NCBI RefSeq assembly: GCF_964204645.1
Contig: NC_134031.1
Span: 7,354,501 to 7,418,500 of the forward strand
Origin: Tubulanus polymorphus
Taxonomy: Eukaryota > Nemertea > Palaeonemertea > Tubulaniformes > Tubulanidae
Direction of reading: 5' to 3'
DNA: 64,000 bases
A program made the translations under genes and the position numbers. Positions 1 through 24,358 of the stretch are shown one piece after another (positions within the stretch are counted from its first letter, which is position 1; each line of letters starts with the position of its first letter). The notes below the pieces were generated by a model. It did not search any database. It saw only the letters and a program-made list of their open reading frames with translations, and was not told the DNA's origin.

Positions 1-1072
1 CGTTACCAATTTAATATGGAAATACTAAGTTATTCTACTATTCAACACCCCTGGTGACCATATTCAAAACACAATAACCTTGTAACTCACCATAATCATA
101 GAACATGTCATGAACTACAACTTTGCAATCGGTCATGGTAACAAAATATGCCTAGGTACCAATATAATAAGGAAATACTTAGTTATTCAACGCCCCCTGG
201 TGACCATATAGAATAAATAATTTCCTTAAAACTCACCACAATCATAGACGATGTCATGAGCTACAACTATGCAATTGATTGTGGTGACAAAATATGTATT
301 GGTACAAAATATAATATAGAAATACTAAGATATTGTATTATTCAACGCCCCCTGGTGGCCATATACAAAAACCAATGAACTTGAAACTCACCACAATCAT
401 AGAACACGTTATACGCTACAACTGTCTAATTCATTGTTGTAACAAAATAATAATATGCTTAGGTATCAATATAATGTCGAAAAACTTTTTCCCACCTACG
501 AATGAGTACTAATGACACCAAGATGGCCGCCAATTGTGTCATAATTGGCTGATCAAAAATACCTGTCTTAGGTATAAAACATCCCTTTCCAAAGAATACC
601 CATCAGCAATTGCAATGAGAAATGGCAAACCAGTAGGAAGCTACAGGACTCAGAATTCGGGCCAAAATTAAAATTTTTGGGCACTTAAAAGGTCCTAGGA
701 CGACCATCTTGAGTCTGATCGACCCATTGTTTGTTATGCTGATGGGCCCTGGCCCTGTTCAATTATATACAAAAGATCAAGGTAATTGATCAAGGCGTCT
801 TCAAAATTTCCCTCAAAAAGTTCAAAAACGTGTAAAAAGTGCTGATTTTGGCTGCCAGTCGGCCATCTTGATTCTGACAGGGCCAGTTTTTGGACTGAAG
901 ATGTGTCTAGGGTAGATACATGTATAAACCAAATATCAAGACATCACCTTGAAGCGTCTTCAAAACTTCCCAAAATAACTGGATTCTGTCTACGAATGGA
1001 CGGACGGACGTACGGTCGATGGACGAAAAGTGAACGCAATAGCCAGCTGGGACTTAAGTCCCAAGTGGGCTA
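1..1072. repeat. R1 repeat copy, cut by the window edge
   Basis: This is one of four well-preserved copies of a ~1.1-1.25 kb repeat in the window (others at 17536, 32689 and 34617). The left part contains tandem units of about 155 bp, each marked by CGCCCCCTGGTGACCATATA-like words near 42, 188 and 343. The right part is unique sequence with several AAGATGG words and a run of short CGGACGG-like words. It ends in GGGACTTAAGTCCCAAGTGGGC near 1050-1072. No coding potential is visible. It is best explained as a non-autonomous transposable element; its class is unknown. Confidence 0.75.
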
Positions 1073-1095
1073 AAAACATACCTCGAGAAACGCTA

Positions 1096-1470
1096 ACTTC
1101 ATTTTCCAATGCGACCCCTGGTGACAACAAATCTAACATCAGTTTAATTTGATTCCATGTTCAACAAAATATGCCAGCCCTACTCAACGTCTGCTTAAAA
1201 TTCATGATCCTAGTTGAAATTCTTCAGTAGTTATAGATGTTTATAATTATGCAGCAGTAGCGCCAGATAGACACATCAAAATCTTTACGCCGCCCCTACT
1301 AACGTTGAGCAGGAGCATAAAAATGGCAAATTATGAGGTAACTACAGGCTTCGAAATTCAGGCAAAAATTACCTTTTTAGACACAAAAAAACATTACACG
1401 ATGGCTATTTTGCATCCGATCAAGCCAATCTATCTCATGCTGATGGGTGAGTAGGTACATGCAATTAGTA
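1096..1470. repeat. Old R1-related fragment
   Basis: Diverged matches to R1 are visible: CGACCCCTGGTGACAAC at the left, and near 1390-1450 the words for 'cgatggctattttgcatccgatcaa' and 'catgctgatggg' in the same order as in the intact copies. It is too decayed to set ends. Confidence 0.4.
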
Positions 1471-3016
1471 CCAAACACATTTTGTCAACACGGAAATATT
1501 ATATATTTTCAATACTCAACATTCCTGCTGAACAAATACAGAACGCTTCAATACATATATGGATCATTTATGTTAAAATAGAACATTCATGTTAAACTAA
1601 TGGTTTTCAATTCCACTCATTCTTTTCATTGGCAAAGCTGAGCGAACAGAGGATTTACAAAATAATATCTTGTTACCCATTTGTTTAAAAACCACGTAGG
1701 CAATTGAGAGTTTGACATCATAAAAGGCACCAGCAGCAAAAGGGGAATAGGGAAACACTCTCTGGTTCAATTCCAAATACCGGTAAGTACGTAATAGACT
1801 AGAATACTCATAACTCATCCATAGTTCGACAAAACTGTCCGTATATAGCAATCTATCTTAACTAGCGTATATGTGTTGTCTTTTGGACCGGGCTTAAGCA
1901 TCTTCAAAATGTTATAAAAAAATTGGGATCTAGTACCCAAAGCAAAAATGCTTAGGCACAATTTGTCTTTTTCTAGGTTTTTGATCCCAACAAGTAGTTA
2001 TCTGCAATGATAAGTAAGCAGTGCTTTTCATACGTAATTCTTCTAAAATATACCTGTGGCATTTTTTGTTAATTCAATCGGAAATCTATTCGTTGGCGAT
2101 ATTGAATGCATTAACGCCAAATAATTGAATCAGGTTTGCAACTTATTGAAAATGAATAAAATGTTGTGAATGATTAATAAATAATCTTTGTTGATTTCAG
2201 GTGACATTTTTAAATGCATCATTCCACTTTGTGGAATATTTGCATCGGTCTGGCTGATGGCTGTAGCTGACGAAGGAAATGAAGAAGAACTGTTGTTGAA
2301 GGAGAGGTTTCGACGAGGATGTAACGCCCGTGGAAAGGATTGTAGTGGCTAAAAATATTCGTTTTGACTTTCCACGTCATTGCTTGGCACGGTATCCAAT
2401 TATTCTTACCCAAATTTCTCAAATCTCATATTTAACATCTAACAGTCTTCATACTTTCTTGTCTTTATTATGTAAATTTTGAGGAATCCAATCTCAACTT
2501 CATGTACGGTAATATGATTAAAAATCCAAAATAAATTTTGCGTTTATCTTCTCAGAAATGTCACGAAATGACTTGACATTCCACCAACAGACAGGGGATG
2601 GATAGTTAGAACGACAGCTCCAGCTGTTTGTGATTCATTTTCATTATGATGGTATCCGTAAGTGTTTCTAATATTATTCCTATACAGCAAGGATTGATTT
2701 GGGGGAAAAACCTACGTCATGGTTGTTTGGCATTTTCGAGGAAAAATAATTTCGGTTTTATTGAAGTTAGTCAAAAGTCGAAGTTGGCCATGTCTGAGTT
2801 AGGCAAGATTTACTGCAGCTAGCAATTTCCAGTGTATGATGTTTATCGTATTATAACTACCATAACTACCCTACCCATAGCATGCACATATACTTGCCGG
2901 CAAAATTTGATAACTCTGATATTTTTGTTACGTATACACATGGTTGGCAGCTAATAACACATTATTATTATCATGAAATTGTCTGGATAACCATCGACCT
3001 AGTTGTGTACACTCAC
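1471..3016. other. Gene-less stretch, probable EARS2 intron
   Basis: I find no recognisable coding exon, RNA or repeat here. Minus-strand open frames at 1597-1851 and 2219-2422 match no family I know. The remaining C-terminal exons of EARS2 were looked for on the minus strand and not found, so this is probably intron. Confidence 0.4.
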
Positions 3017-16149
<13,133 letters not shown>

Positions 16150-16760
16150 TATTTGTGAGATCGAAAGTTTAGTTTGAATCGATCACACTTCCTTAGGTAG
16201 GCTTGCGTCATTTAAGGAACCCGAGAGACAAGTTGCGAGATGGATGTCGGTCATTGACAGTTACGATTATGAAATTGAGCACCGACCAGGCACAGTCACA
16301 TGAAAGCTGAGGGTCTGTATCGCAGGGAAGGTTCCCAATGTGTCAGTATTAGCTAACGCAACAGCAGTGGTGATGAAAGTGATGAATTTCCACAGTCTGT
16401 CTTATGTACTTTATCTCATTGGTCAACAGCCCGCATGAGAACTGCTCAGGGTGACCCCGAGTTCAAATGGTTGATTACTGAATTTAAGTCAGGTTCTTCA
16501 GATGCAAGATTCAGGTTCTTCCGATTTTCTATAACAGATGTCAGGTCAACAAGTTCTATTGTGCCAGGTGGAAGTCTCTTTTCATGGTGGATGCGTTACT
16601 CCATATAGTCAACAAGTGGGAAGGTCTTCCCAGTTCTGTATTGCTGTTACTGCCTAAAGTGTACAGAGTTGAGTTCTTGCAGTTCTTTTCATGGCTCTTC
16701 AACTTCTGGTCATAACGGGGTAAAACGTACTTTGACTAGTGATCACGCACAATACTTATG
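16150..16760 (+). pseudogene. Ty3/gypsy-type retrotransposon fragment
   Basis: The plus frame near 16195-16310 reads EPERQVARWMSVIDSYDYEI followed by EHRPG, the C-terminal end of a Ty3-like RNase H. The next segment (about 16410-16530) resembles the linker before the integrase zinc finger (MRTAQGDPEFKWL). Several stops and frameshifts follow. No LTRs are found, so this is a decayed internal piece. Confidence 0.7.
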
Positions 16761-17535
16761 GCATGAAATTGAATCAGGTTATGGTGCCAGTTCCAATTGC
16801 AATATGAAAAACGTGTAAGCCACACGTTCCAATGTTGAGTAGAGGATTTGAATTTTCATGTTTTAGTTATTTCACGATATCCCTTTCAAATTTCAAGTTT
16901 ACGTTTGGTACATCCATCGAGAGTGGTATCAGGTTCTTTAAATCTAATTTGGTTACATAGGATTTGAACTCATGTAATTAGATTCTAACGTCACAGTGTC
17001 CAATGAATTGAGATCCATAAAAGCGAGTATCAACATGACCATTTTTCCAGTATCTGACCCATACATCCATGCTTCATTTGAGTATATGTTTATGTATTTA
17101 GTGATTTGTCAAATAGTAGGACATACTCATCTGCCGTCAAGCAGACCACTGAAGCAGATAAATATAGTCCAATACCAACGTTGACTGTATACAGACACTT
17201 ATCTTTACCAAGACTATACTTGGCACAATCTTTAAACATGCTGATAGTTTGCTTTTATTTTCCAATGATTTTTATGGATAATGACACTCTACAGCATCAA
17301 TCAATATTTCAACTACTTTACTGCTTGGTTATGGACAGATGCCCAGAGGACACATATACACGGATACTACAAAGTTCAGCATCGCACAGCTTTGAATCCC
17401 TTAGAATAACACACACGCATGTGCGGCAGTCAATTCCTAACGAAAGCATTGAAATACATCTATAATGAATGTATTTCAACTGATTCAATTTTTCTTTATC
17501 GTCTGTCAATCACTCTCTTGCAAAGCATGCTGGTT
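16761..17535. other. Gene-less stretch
   Basis: AT-rich DNA with no recognised gene, RNA or repeat. The short open frames at 16996-17465 show no family features. Confidence 0.5.
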
Positions 17536-18572
17536 AAACTAGGGGTCCAGGGACACCATGCCCACTTGGGAAGTCGTTTCAAATGCTCAACAATCTAACA
17601 ATTTCTAGATTCAACGCCCCCTGGTGACCATATACAAAAACCAATGACCTTGAAACTCACCACAATCATAAAACATGTCAGCAGCTACGATTTTGTAATT
17701 GATTGTGATAACAAAATATGCTTCGTTACCAATTTAATATGTAAATACTAAGTTATTCTACTATTCAACGCCCCCTGGTGACCATATTCAAAACCCAATA
17801 ACCTTGTAACTCACCACATACTCATACAACATGTCATGAACTACAACTTTGCAATTGATCATGGTAACAAAATATGCCTAGGTACCAATCTAATAAGGAA
17901 ATACTAGGTTATTCTACTATTCAACGCCCCCTGGTGACCATATAAAATAGCTAATTTCCTTAAAACTCACCACAATCATAGACGATGTCATAAGCTACAA
18001 CTTTGCAATCGATTGTGGGAACAAAATATGTGTTGGTACAAATATAATATAGAAATACTAAGATATTGTATTATTCAACGCCCCCTGGTGGCCATATACA
18101 AAAACCAATGCACTTGAAACTCACCACAATCATAGAACACATTAAAAGCTACAACTTTCTAATTCATTGTTGTAACAAAATATGCTTAGGTATCAATATA
18201 ATGTCGAGAAACTTTTTCCCACCTACAAATGAGTACTGATGACACCAAGATGGCCACCAATTGCGCCATAATTGGCTGATCAAAAATACCTGTCTCAGGT
18301 ATAAAACATCCATTTCCAAAGAATACCCATCAGCAATTGCAATGAGAAATAGCAAACCAGTAGGAAGCTACAGGACTCAGAATTTGCGACAAAATTGACA
18401 TTTTTGGGCACTTACAAGGTTATAGGACGACCATCTTGAGTCCGATCGACCCAATTTTTGTTATGCTGATGGGCCCTGGGAGGGTTCAAATATATACAAA
18501 AGATCAAGGTAATTGAATAAGGCGTCTTCAAAATTTCCCTCAAAAACGTGTAAAAAGTGCTGATTTTGGCGA
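17536..18572. repeat. R1 repeat copy, truncated
   Basis: It begins with the R1 outer end (AACTAGGGGTCCAGGGACAC) and has four tandem units of 154-156 bp marked by CAACGCCCCCTGGTGACCAT at 17612, 17766, 17922 and 18076. It runs into the unique R1 half and stops abruptly at AAAAGTGCTGATTTTGGC. The orientation is the same as the copy at 1 and opposite to those at 32.7 and 34.6 kb. Confidence 0.8.
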
Positions 18573-19079
18573 ACAACAGCACTAGGATAGCTTTATAATG
18601 CAACGTGTGAGCCGCTGTTATTGACACTAAAGCAGCTGACCTAATTATGAAATATACATAGCCGCAGGTATAAATTAAACCTAACGCAAATATATTTTCC
18701 GATTAACTAACTAGAGCTGCATCAACATCCCATTCAGAAAAAACATTAGTTGTTGCCCCTTCTTCACCAAATAAGGAGTTTGGTACCACTGGCCACATCT
18801 ACCGCTTATTTTGAACCGACAATTCCGACTCAATCAGCCCTGTATTTAGGTGTAGGGGGGGGTGGGTTCCTGCCTTTCTGTTATTGTAAGGTCCCAAGAC
18901 AAGTAGCCTAGTGTGTAGGCTACACATAGTCTGGTACATAATTAGCCGTTGTTCTACAAATCCTATGTAATACCAGTCGTTGTAGGGAACCGGGAACAAC
19001 GACTGGTATTCAGCTGTTCAGACCCTGCTACACAGGGTCAGACTGGAAGGCAGGAAATGATCTTTTCAGTTTCGAACGC
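18573..19079. other. Gene-less stretch with one perfect hairpin
   Basis: No coding signal. It contains the inverted repeat listed at 18969 and a G8-type tract near 18856. Confidence 0.5.
18969..19010. repeat. Perfect 15-bp inverted repeat (hairpin)
   Basis: AATACCAGTCGTTGT and its exact reverse complement are separated by a 12-nt loop. It is not followed by a T-run and belongs to no feature I recognise. Confidence 0.8.
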
Positions 19080-19563
19080 GCAACATAATGGAAGCCCTGA
19101 AACGACATTACGAATTACGTTTTACGAATTATGTTTTACGACTTACATTTTGGGCAATGATTTACCACTACATTTCAGTTCAATTTATCACAAGAGGTCA
19201 AGGTTGTGGTGCACTCTCCGTGTCGTGAATATTTAACTTTGGGTAGCAGGCAGAAGGCAGCACTGTATTGTGATCGGTTGTAATTTTTTGCCGAATGCTT
19301 CAACTAATAACGATGATAGATGACATTGCAGCCCAAACGCTTTGCTTTCAAATACAAATATATATTTTCATTATTAAAAGCTAAGACTTGTTCTGATCAT
19401 TACAATTGAACAATTGTATCCGCACTGATATGGAGTCCGATTCCTTTTTGTCTCCATGAACCCGAATAATTTCCAGTTTTATATCGTCTTAATCATCGTG
19501 CCCTTGCCAAACAGGACAGTGTCAGTGTTTGTAATTTATCAATTAATGAATCCGGGCGTATGC

Positions 19564-19640
19564 CACCTGAGGCTCAATATAGGGGGAAAAAAAGCTTAGC
19601 ACTTTTGTCATATTACTGTAATATAAGTAAGTAGTATAAA
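19564..19640. repeat. Left terminal inverted repeat of the 9-kb element
   Basis: It has the words AGGCTCAATATAGGGGG, AAAAAGCTTAGC, then CATATTACTGTAATATAAGT. The partner is 28480-28556. Confidence 0.8.
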
Positions 19641-20040
19641 TAATAACATTTATCTGCAATATCAAATTCTCCTTCATAATATTTCACTTCAATTTTCTTT
19701 TTTACTCCAATATAACATTTATTTAATTTACCATATATATGCTGTTTAGGTTTGCCTATGCAAACGTTCTGATGGGTATAATACCTCCATAATAATTAGT
19801 TATGGCTGGGAAATCGACCCAATTTGAACAAACAACAAGATAGGGATTGTAGAATATGAATTAGTTTATCTCATGTTTTTTTTCTAATACTAGATTTCTC
19901 TGGAAACAATTCAATATTTAGATTTTATTTGGATCACACTTGTACTTTCTCTCAAATCGCTTGCTAAAATGTTATCCCCTGTATAAAGTCGTTTTTCTAA
20001 TTCATCTCATTTGACGTTGTTTCATTGTTTACTAATATCC

Positions 20041-20260
20041 CTTTAGAGGCTACTCATTCGACGCAAACTTCTGGGCCTCCACCTTGATTTTCCCATTTCC
20101 GTTGAATGTCTCATTGATTTACTTGAACTGTGTTCCAAAAATGTGTATTTTCATTTTAAAGGGAATTTCTTTCAACAGATTTTTGGATTTGCCATGGGGA
20201 ATCCCCTCTCTCCTATTTTAGTCAATTTTTCAGACTTCACACAATTTTGATTTTGCTAAT
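20041..20260 (+). pseudogene. Penelope-like reverse transcriptase fragment
   Basis: One frame reads CLIDLLELCSKNVYFHFKGN followed by FGFAMGNPLSPILVNF, the Penelope RT core motif, then stops. The fragment lacks both ends. It probably entered the 9-kb element later and may have destroyed its 5' exons. Confidence 0.75.
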
Positions 20261-20740
20261 GCTGAATTAGTTTACCCTTGCAGCGATAAAACTAGAAGAC
20301 TTATTTTGGAATCTGCATTAATTATTGAAAATTCGAACAACGTTGTAAACCTTAACAATGGTTTTTCACCCCATAATAAACTTATATCAAAATTCCTCTG
20401 TAAACTGGTTAAACTCAACACTTGATTTCCCCTTTGATTATTTGTTATTTGTTCTCTCATCAATTTCGTCTCTGACTTAACTTGTATTCACCTTTGTTTT
20501 AATTTAAGTGCCCCTTAGTTTGTCTTTCTTTTTACTACTGACTTTAAGTTTCATTTATATTTATACTCACTATTGTTGTTTATAATCACCCCTTAGTTTG
20601 CTTCCCTTTAATCTATTTTAGCGTGTAACTGTTTCTACGTTAATTTTCCTTTAGTTTGTATCATCTCTGATTACTTGAATTAGTCTCTTTGTCTCTGGAT
20701 TGTATATATATCTCATAATTTCTGTAGTATCTCATTATTC

Positions 20741-20790
20741 CTGAAGATGACTATTAGGATATAGTCGAAACGTTGAAATAAACTACTATC
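20741..20790 (+). ncRNA. Hammerhead-ribozyme-like motif of a Penelope element
   Basis: CTGAAGA (fits the core CUGANGA), the stem GACTAT/ATAGTC and then GAAAC follow in order, as in the self-cleaving hammerheads of Penelope pseudo-LTRs. The flanking stems I and III are short or unclear, so activity is uncertain. Confidence 0.4.
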
Positions 20791-20919
20791 TCGAAGTTTC
20801 ATTTTCGGACTTTTTATTATCATTGTGGGATTCTCTCCTCATCGCGTCAACACGGATATTGTGTTCTACCTATCGTGATCAATTAAACCTAATTTTATAT
20901 GTGTTGACTCTAACTCTAT

Positions 20920-21220
20920 TCAACGTAAGTCTCGCATTGTTGTCCCTTTTTTAGACAAATTGAAACCCACTCTCAATGCGCTTAACACTGATATCATATT
21001 CAAGTATAATAACAAAATCTCTAGTCATTTATCCAAAAATAATACTCTGCCCAATACTCATGCCGGTGATTATAAAATCCCTTGCTCAGATTGTGATAAA
21101 TTTTATACAGGTGAAACTGGTCGCTCCCTCAGCATTCGTATTAAAGAGCAGAAGAAAGATATTATTAATCAAAAACCCCAAAGTGCTGTGGCTCATATTT
21201 CAATATTTAGATTATAGAAT
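20920..21220 (+). pseudogene. Penelope-like GIY-YIG endonuclease fragment
   Basis: The plus frame encodes VVPFLDKLKPTLNALNTDI and then AGDYKIPCSDCDKFYTGETG, RSLSIRIKEQK, matching the GIY-YIG endonuclease with its CxxC insert. In Penelope elements this follows the RT and nicks target DNA. It stops at 21217. Confidence 0.82.
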
Positions 21221-22019
21221 ATTAATTAGTCCTATAATCTAAGAAAACAATGAACTACATTTCGGTATACACGCTGAATTCAGTTCATGCCCATTTAATT
21301 GCAACAATGGCCTTCGAACAATACACTAAAATTAACATTATATTTTGTTTTGCTCAATCAACTACTTTTAAACGATAGAACTTTGGTTTATTTGAGTATA
21401 GCCTGTAAATTCAAACTGGGGGGGAGGACAAATTCTAAAAATTTATATTACTTATAAGTTCCTAATTGTTGTCTCTCAGGCATAAACCCATTAGATCTAG
21501 GGTCTGGAGGTATTTTGGAAACATATGAGGGTATTCCGGGTGGAGGGATTCTGGGTGTGAGATATTTGGGTGGAGGTATTTTGGGCGGAGGTATTATGAC
21601 CCGGATTCGGTGCAAGCAGTTTTCATTTTAGTTATTTTTGACAATATGCACTCAATGATTTGATGGTGAACCACAGGGCCATTGGACCTTTATTTATAAT
21701 CATCATTATCAAAATAATCTTCACCTAAAATATCATGATTTATATTTCTAATATGATTTTATATTCTAAATGTTGTTTATGATATCTTTTGTTACATGAC
21801 ATCCTTTTTCATTCTTACCTTTATATATGATTAGATATGAAATCACCATGAGTGGCTTAGAATGGGACCACAAAATGCTTAGCTTTTAGTCGAGTTACAT
21901 GTAACTTGTAACATTATATATGATGGGCAGTCAGCCCCTGATATTACATATAACCTTTTATCTCAATCTGGAAAAAGTGAAATATGAGTGAAATCCCTGT
22001 TCTTCATAGTGAAACGTAA

Positions 22020-22615
22020 GTGAATAATTGTAACACCCTGTAACATCTGTAACGCTATATGAAACAGTAGTAACTAAAAGTGAAAAATCTGTAACGCTAT
22101 ATAACACACTGTAACAAGGGTGTAACAGGCTGTAACGCCCTGTAACAAGATGTGAAACCCCTGTAACTCAAAGTGTAACGCCCTGTAACACCATGTGAAA
22201 CCCCTGTAACTCGAAGTGAAATATGTGTAACGCTATGTAACACCCTGTAACAAGGGTGTAACAGGCTGAAAGGTTGAGTGAAACAGGCTGTGACACTCTG
22301 TAACACCATGTGAAATCCTTGTAAATGAAATATGTGTAACGCTATGTAACACCCTGTAACAAGGGTGTAACAGGCTGTAACGCCCTGTAAAACCATGTGA
22401 AACCCCTGTAACTCAAAGTGAAATATGTGTAACGCTATGTAACACCCTGTAACAAGGGTGTAACAGGCTGAAAGGTTGAGTGAAACAGGCTGTAACACTC
22501 TGTAACACCATGTGAAATCCTTGTAAATGAAATATGTGTAACGCTATGTAACACCCTGTAACAAGGGTGTAACAGGCTGTAACGCCCCATAACGCTATAT
22601 GAAACCCCTGCAACT
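22020..22615 (-). repeat. 93-bp tandem repeats, left array
   Basis: About six units rich in GTAACA/GTGAAA words, read here as AACACCCTGTAACAAGGG and AAACCCCTGTAACTC. They are inverted relative to the right array. Long open frames across them are an artefact of the regular period (93 = 31 codons). Confidence 0.9.
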
Positions 22616-23850
22616 CAAAGCACATATTTCACTTTTAGTTACTAGGGTTTCACATGGTGTTACAGGGCGTTACAGCCTTGTTACAGGGTGTTACATAGCG
22701 TTACACATATTTCACTTTGAGTTACAGGGGTTTCACATGGTGTTACGGGGCGTTACAGCCTGTTACACCATTGTTACAGGGTGTTATATAGCGTTACACA
22801 TATTTCACTTTGAGTTACAGGGGTTTCACATGGTGTTACAGGGTGTTACAGCCTGTTACACCATTATTACAGGGTGTTACATAGCGTTACACATATTTCA
22901 CTTTGAGTTACAGAGGTTTCACATGGTGTTACAGGGCGTTACAGCCTGTTACACCCTTGTTACGGGGTGTAACATAGCGTTACACATATTTCACTTTGAG
23001 TTACAGGGGTTTCACATGGTGTTACAGGGCGTTACAGCCCGTTACACCATTGTTACAGTGTGTTACATAGTGTAACACATATTTCACTTTGAGTTACAGG
23101 GGTTTCACATGGTGTTACAGGGCGTTACAGCCTGTTACACCCTTGTTACAGGGTGTTACATAGCGTTACACACATTTCACTTTTAGTTACTAGGGTTTCA
23201 CATAGAGTTACAGGGCGTTACAGCCTGTTACACCCTTGTTACAGGGTGTTACATAGCGTTACACATATTTCACTTTTAGTTACTAGGGTTTCACATAGTG
23301 TTACAGGGCGTTACAGCCTGTTACACCCTTGTTACAGGGTGTTACATAGCGTTACACATATTTCACTTTTAGTTACTAGGGTTTCACATGGTGTTACAGG
23401 GCGTTTCAGCCTGTTACACCCTTGTTACAGGGTGTTACATAGTGTTACACATATTTCACTTTTAGTTACTAGGGTTTCACATGGTGTTACGGGGCGTTAC
23501 AGCCTGTTACACCCTTGTTACAGGGTGTTACATAGCGTTACACATATTTCACTTTTAGTTACAGGGGTTTCACATGGTGTTACGGGGCGTTACAGCCTGT
23601 TACACCATTGTTACAGGGTGTTACATAGCGTTACACATATTTCACTTTGAGTTACAGGGGTTTCACATGGTGTTACAGGGCGTTACAGCCTGTTACACCA
23701 TTATTACAGGGTGTTACATAGCGTTACACATATTTCACTTTGAGTTACAGGGGTTTCACATGGTGTTACAGGGCGTTACAGCCTGTTACACCATTGTTAC
23801 AGTGTGTTACATAGCGTTACACATATTTCACTTTGAGTTACAGGGGTTTC
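22616..23850 (+). repeat. 93-bp tandem repeats, right array
   Basis: About thirteen units with starts 92-94 bp apart, marked by GGTTTCACATGGTGTTACA at 22648, 22731, 22823, 22917, 23010, 23103 and on. The unit is a string of GTTACA words with different spacers. The array is in inverted orientation to the left one, pointing to the opposite end of the element. Confidence 0.92.
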
Positions 23851-24358
23851 AGACTTTTATTGCATTAGGATATTTGCATTCTTTGACAGTTTCGCAAAGT
23901 AGATTATATGAGGTTACAACGCGAAAATATCCTTTTGGCTTTCCAAAAATGAAGTACGACCTAATGTTACATGTTACTTGTAACTTGATGGGAAGTTAAG
24001 CATTTCTCTGTCCCATTTTAAGCCTTATATAGAAATCACCAGAACATAATTCTTCAGTATCTTCACTAGATAATCTATCTTCACCGATAATCATACATAT
24101 ATATGAAATTATTAGAGAAATAGGGAATATATGTTTTCATATCAGAGGTTGAAGAGGAGAATTAGAAAATATGAAAATATTTAATGAAACTATCATATAC
24201 CAACGTATTTACTAGACAGATTTCATAGATTACGAACCATGATTTTTGATTATATATATTTTCATATATCACTTTTATGCTTATATTCTATCCCTTTTTT
24301 TCTGTACCGTATATATGCTGTGTGATATTACTCACTAGATCATTCTTTTTATTTACAG

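Larger units (their letters stand above)
21847..24032. mobile_element. 2.2-kb non-autonomous relative of the 9-kb element
   Basis: The ends are inverted: left GGCTTAGAATGGGACCACAA, right (complement) AGGCTTAAAATGGGACAGAG, both followed by AATGCTTA and GTTACATGTAAC palindromes. An exact direct repeat AAATCAC (21840-21846 and 24033-24039) flanks it. The end design (GGCTYA, then GGG, then GCTTA, then a palindrome) is the same as in the surrounding 9-kb element, so they belong to one family. The interior is almost entirely 93-bp repeats and has no real gene. Confidence 0.82.

Noticed and set aside
1471-3016. Further EARS2 exons
   Set aside because: I translated the minus strand and found no segment resembling the anticodon-binding domain; the open frames at 1597 and 2219 do not fit.
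22097-23999. Long overlapping open frames rich in CYTLVTGCYIALHIFHF-like text
   Set aside because: They only reflect a 93-bp tandem repeat, whose length is a multiple of three; no start, splice or domain evidence.
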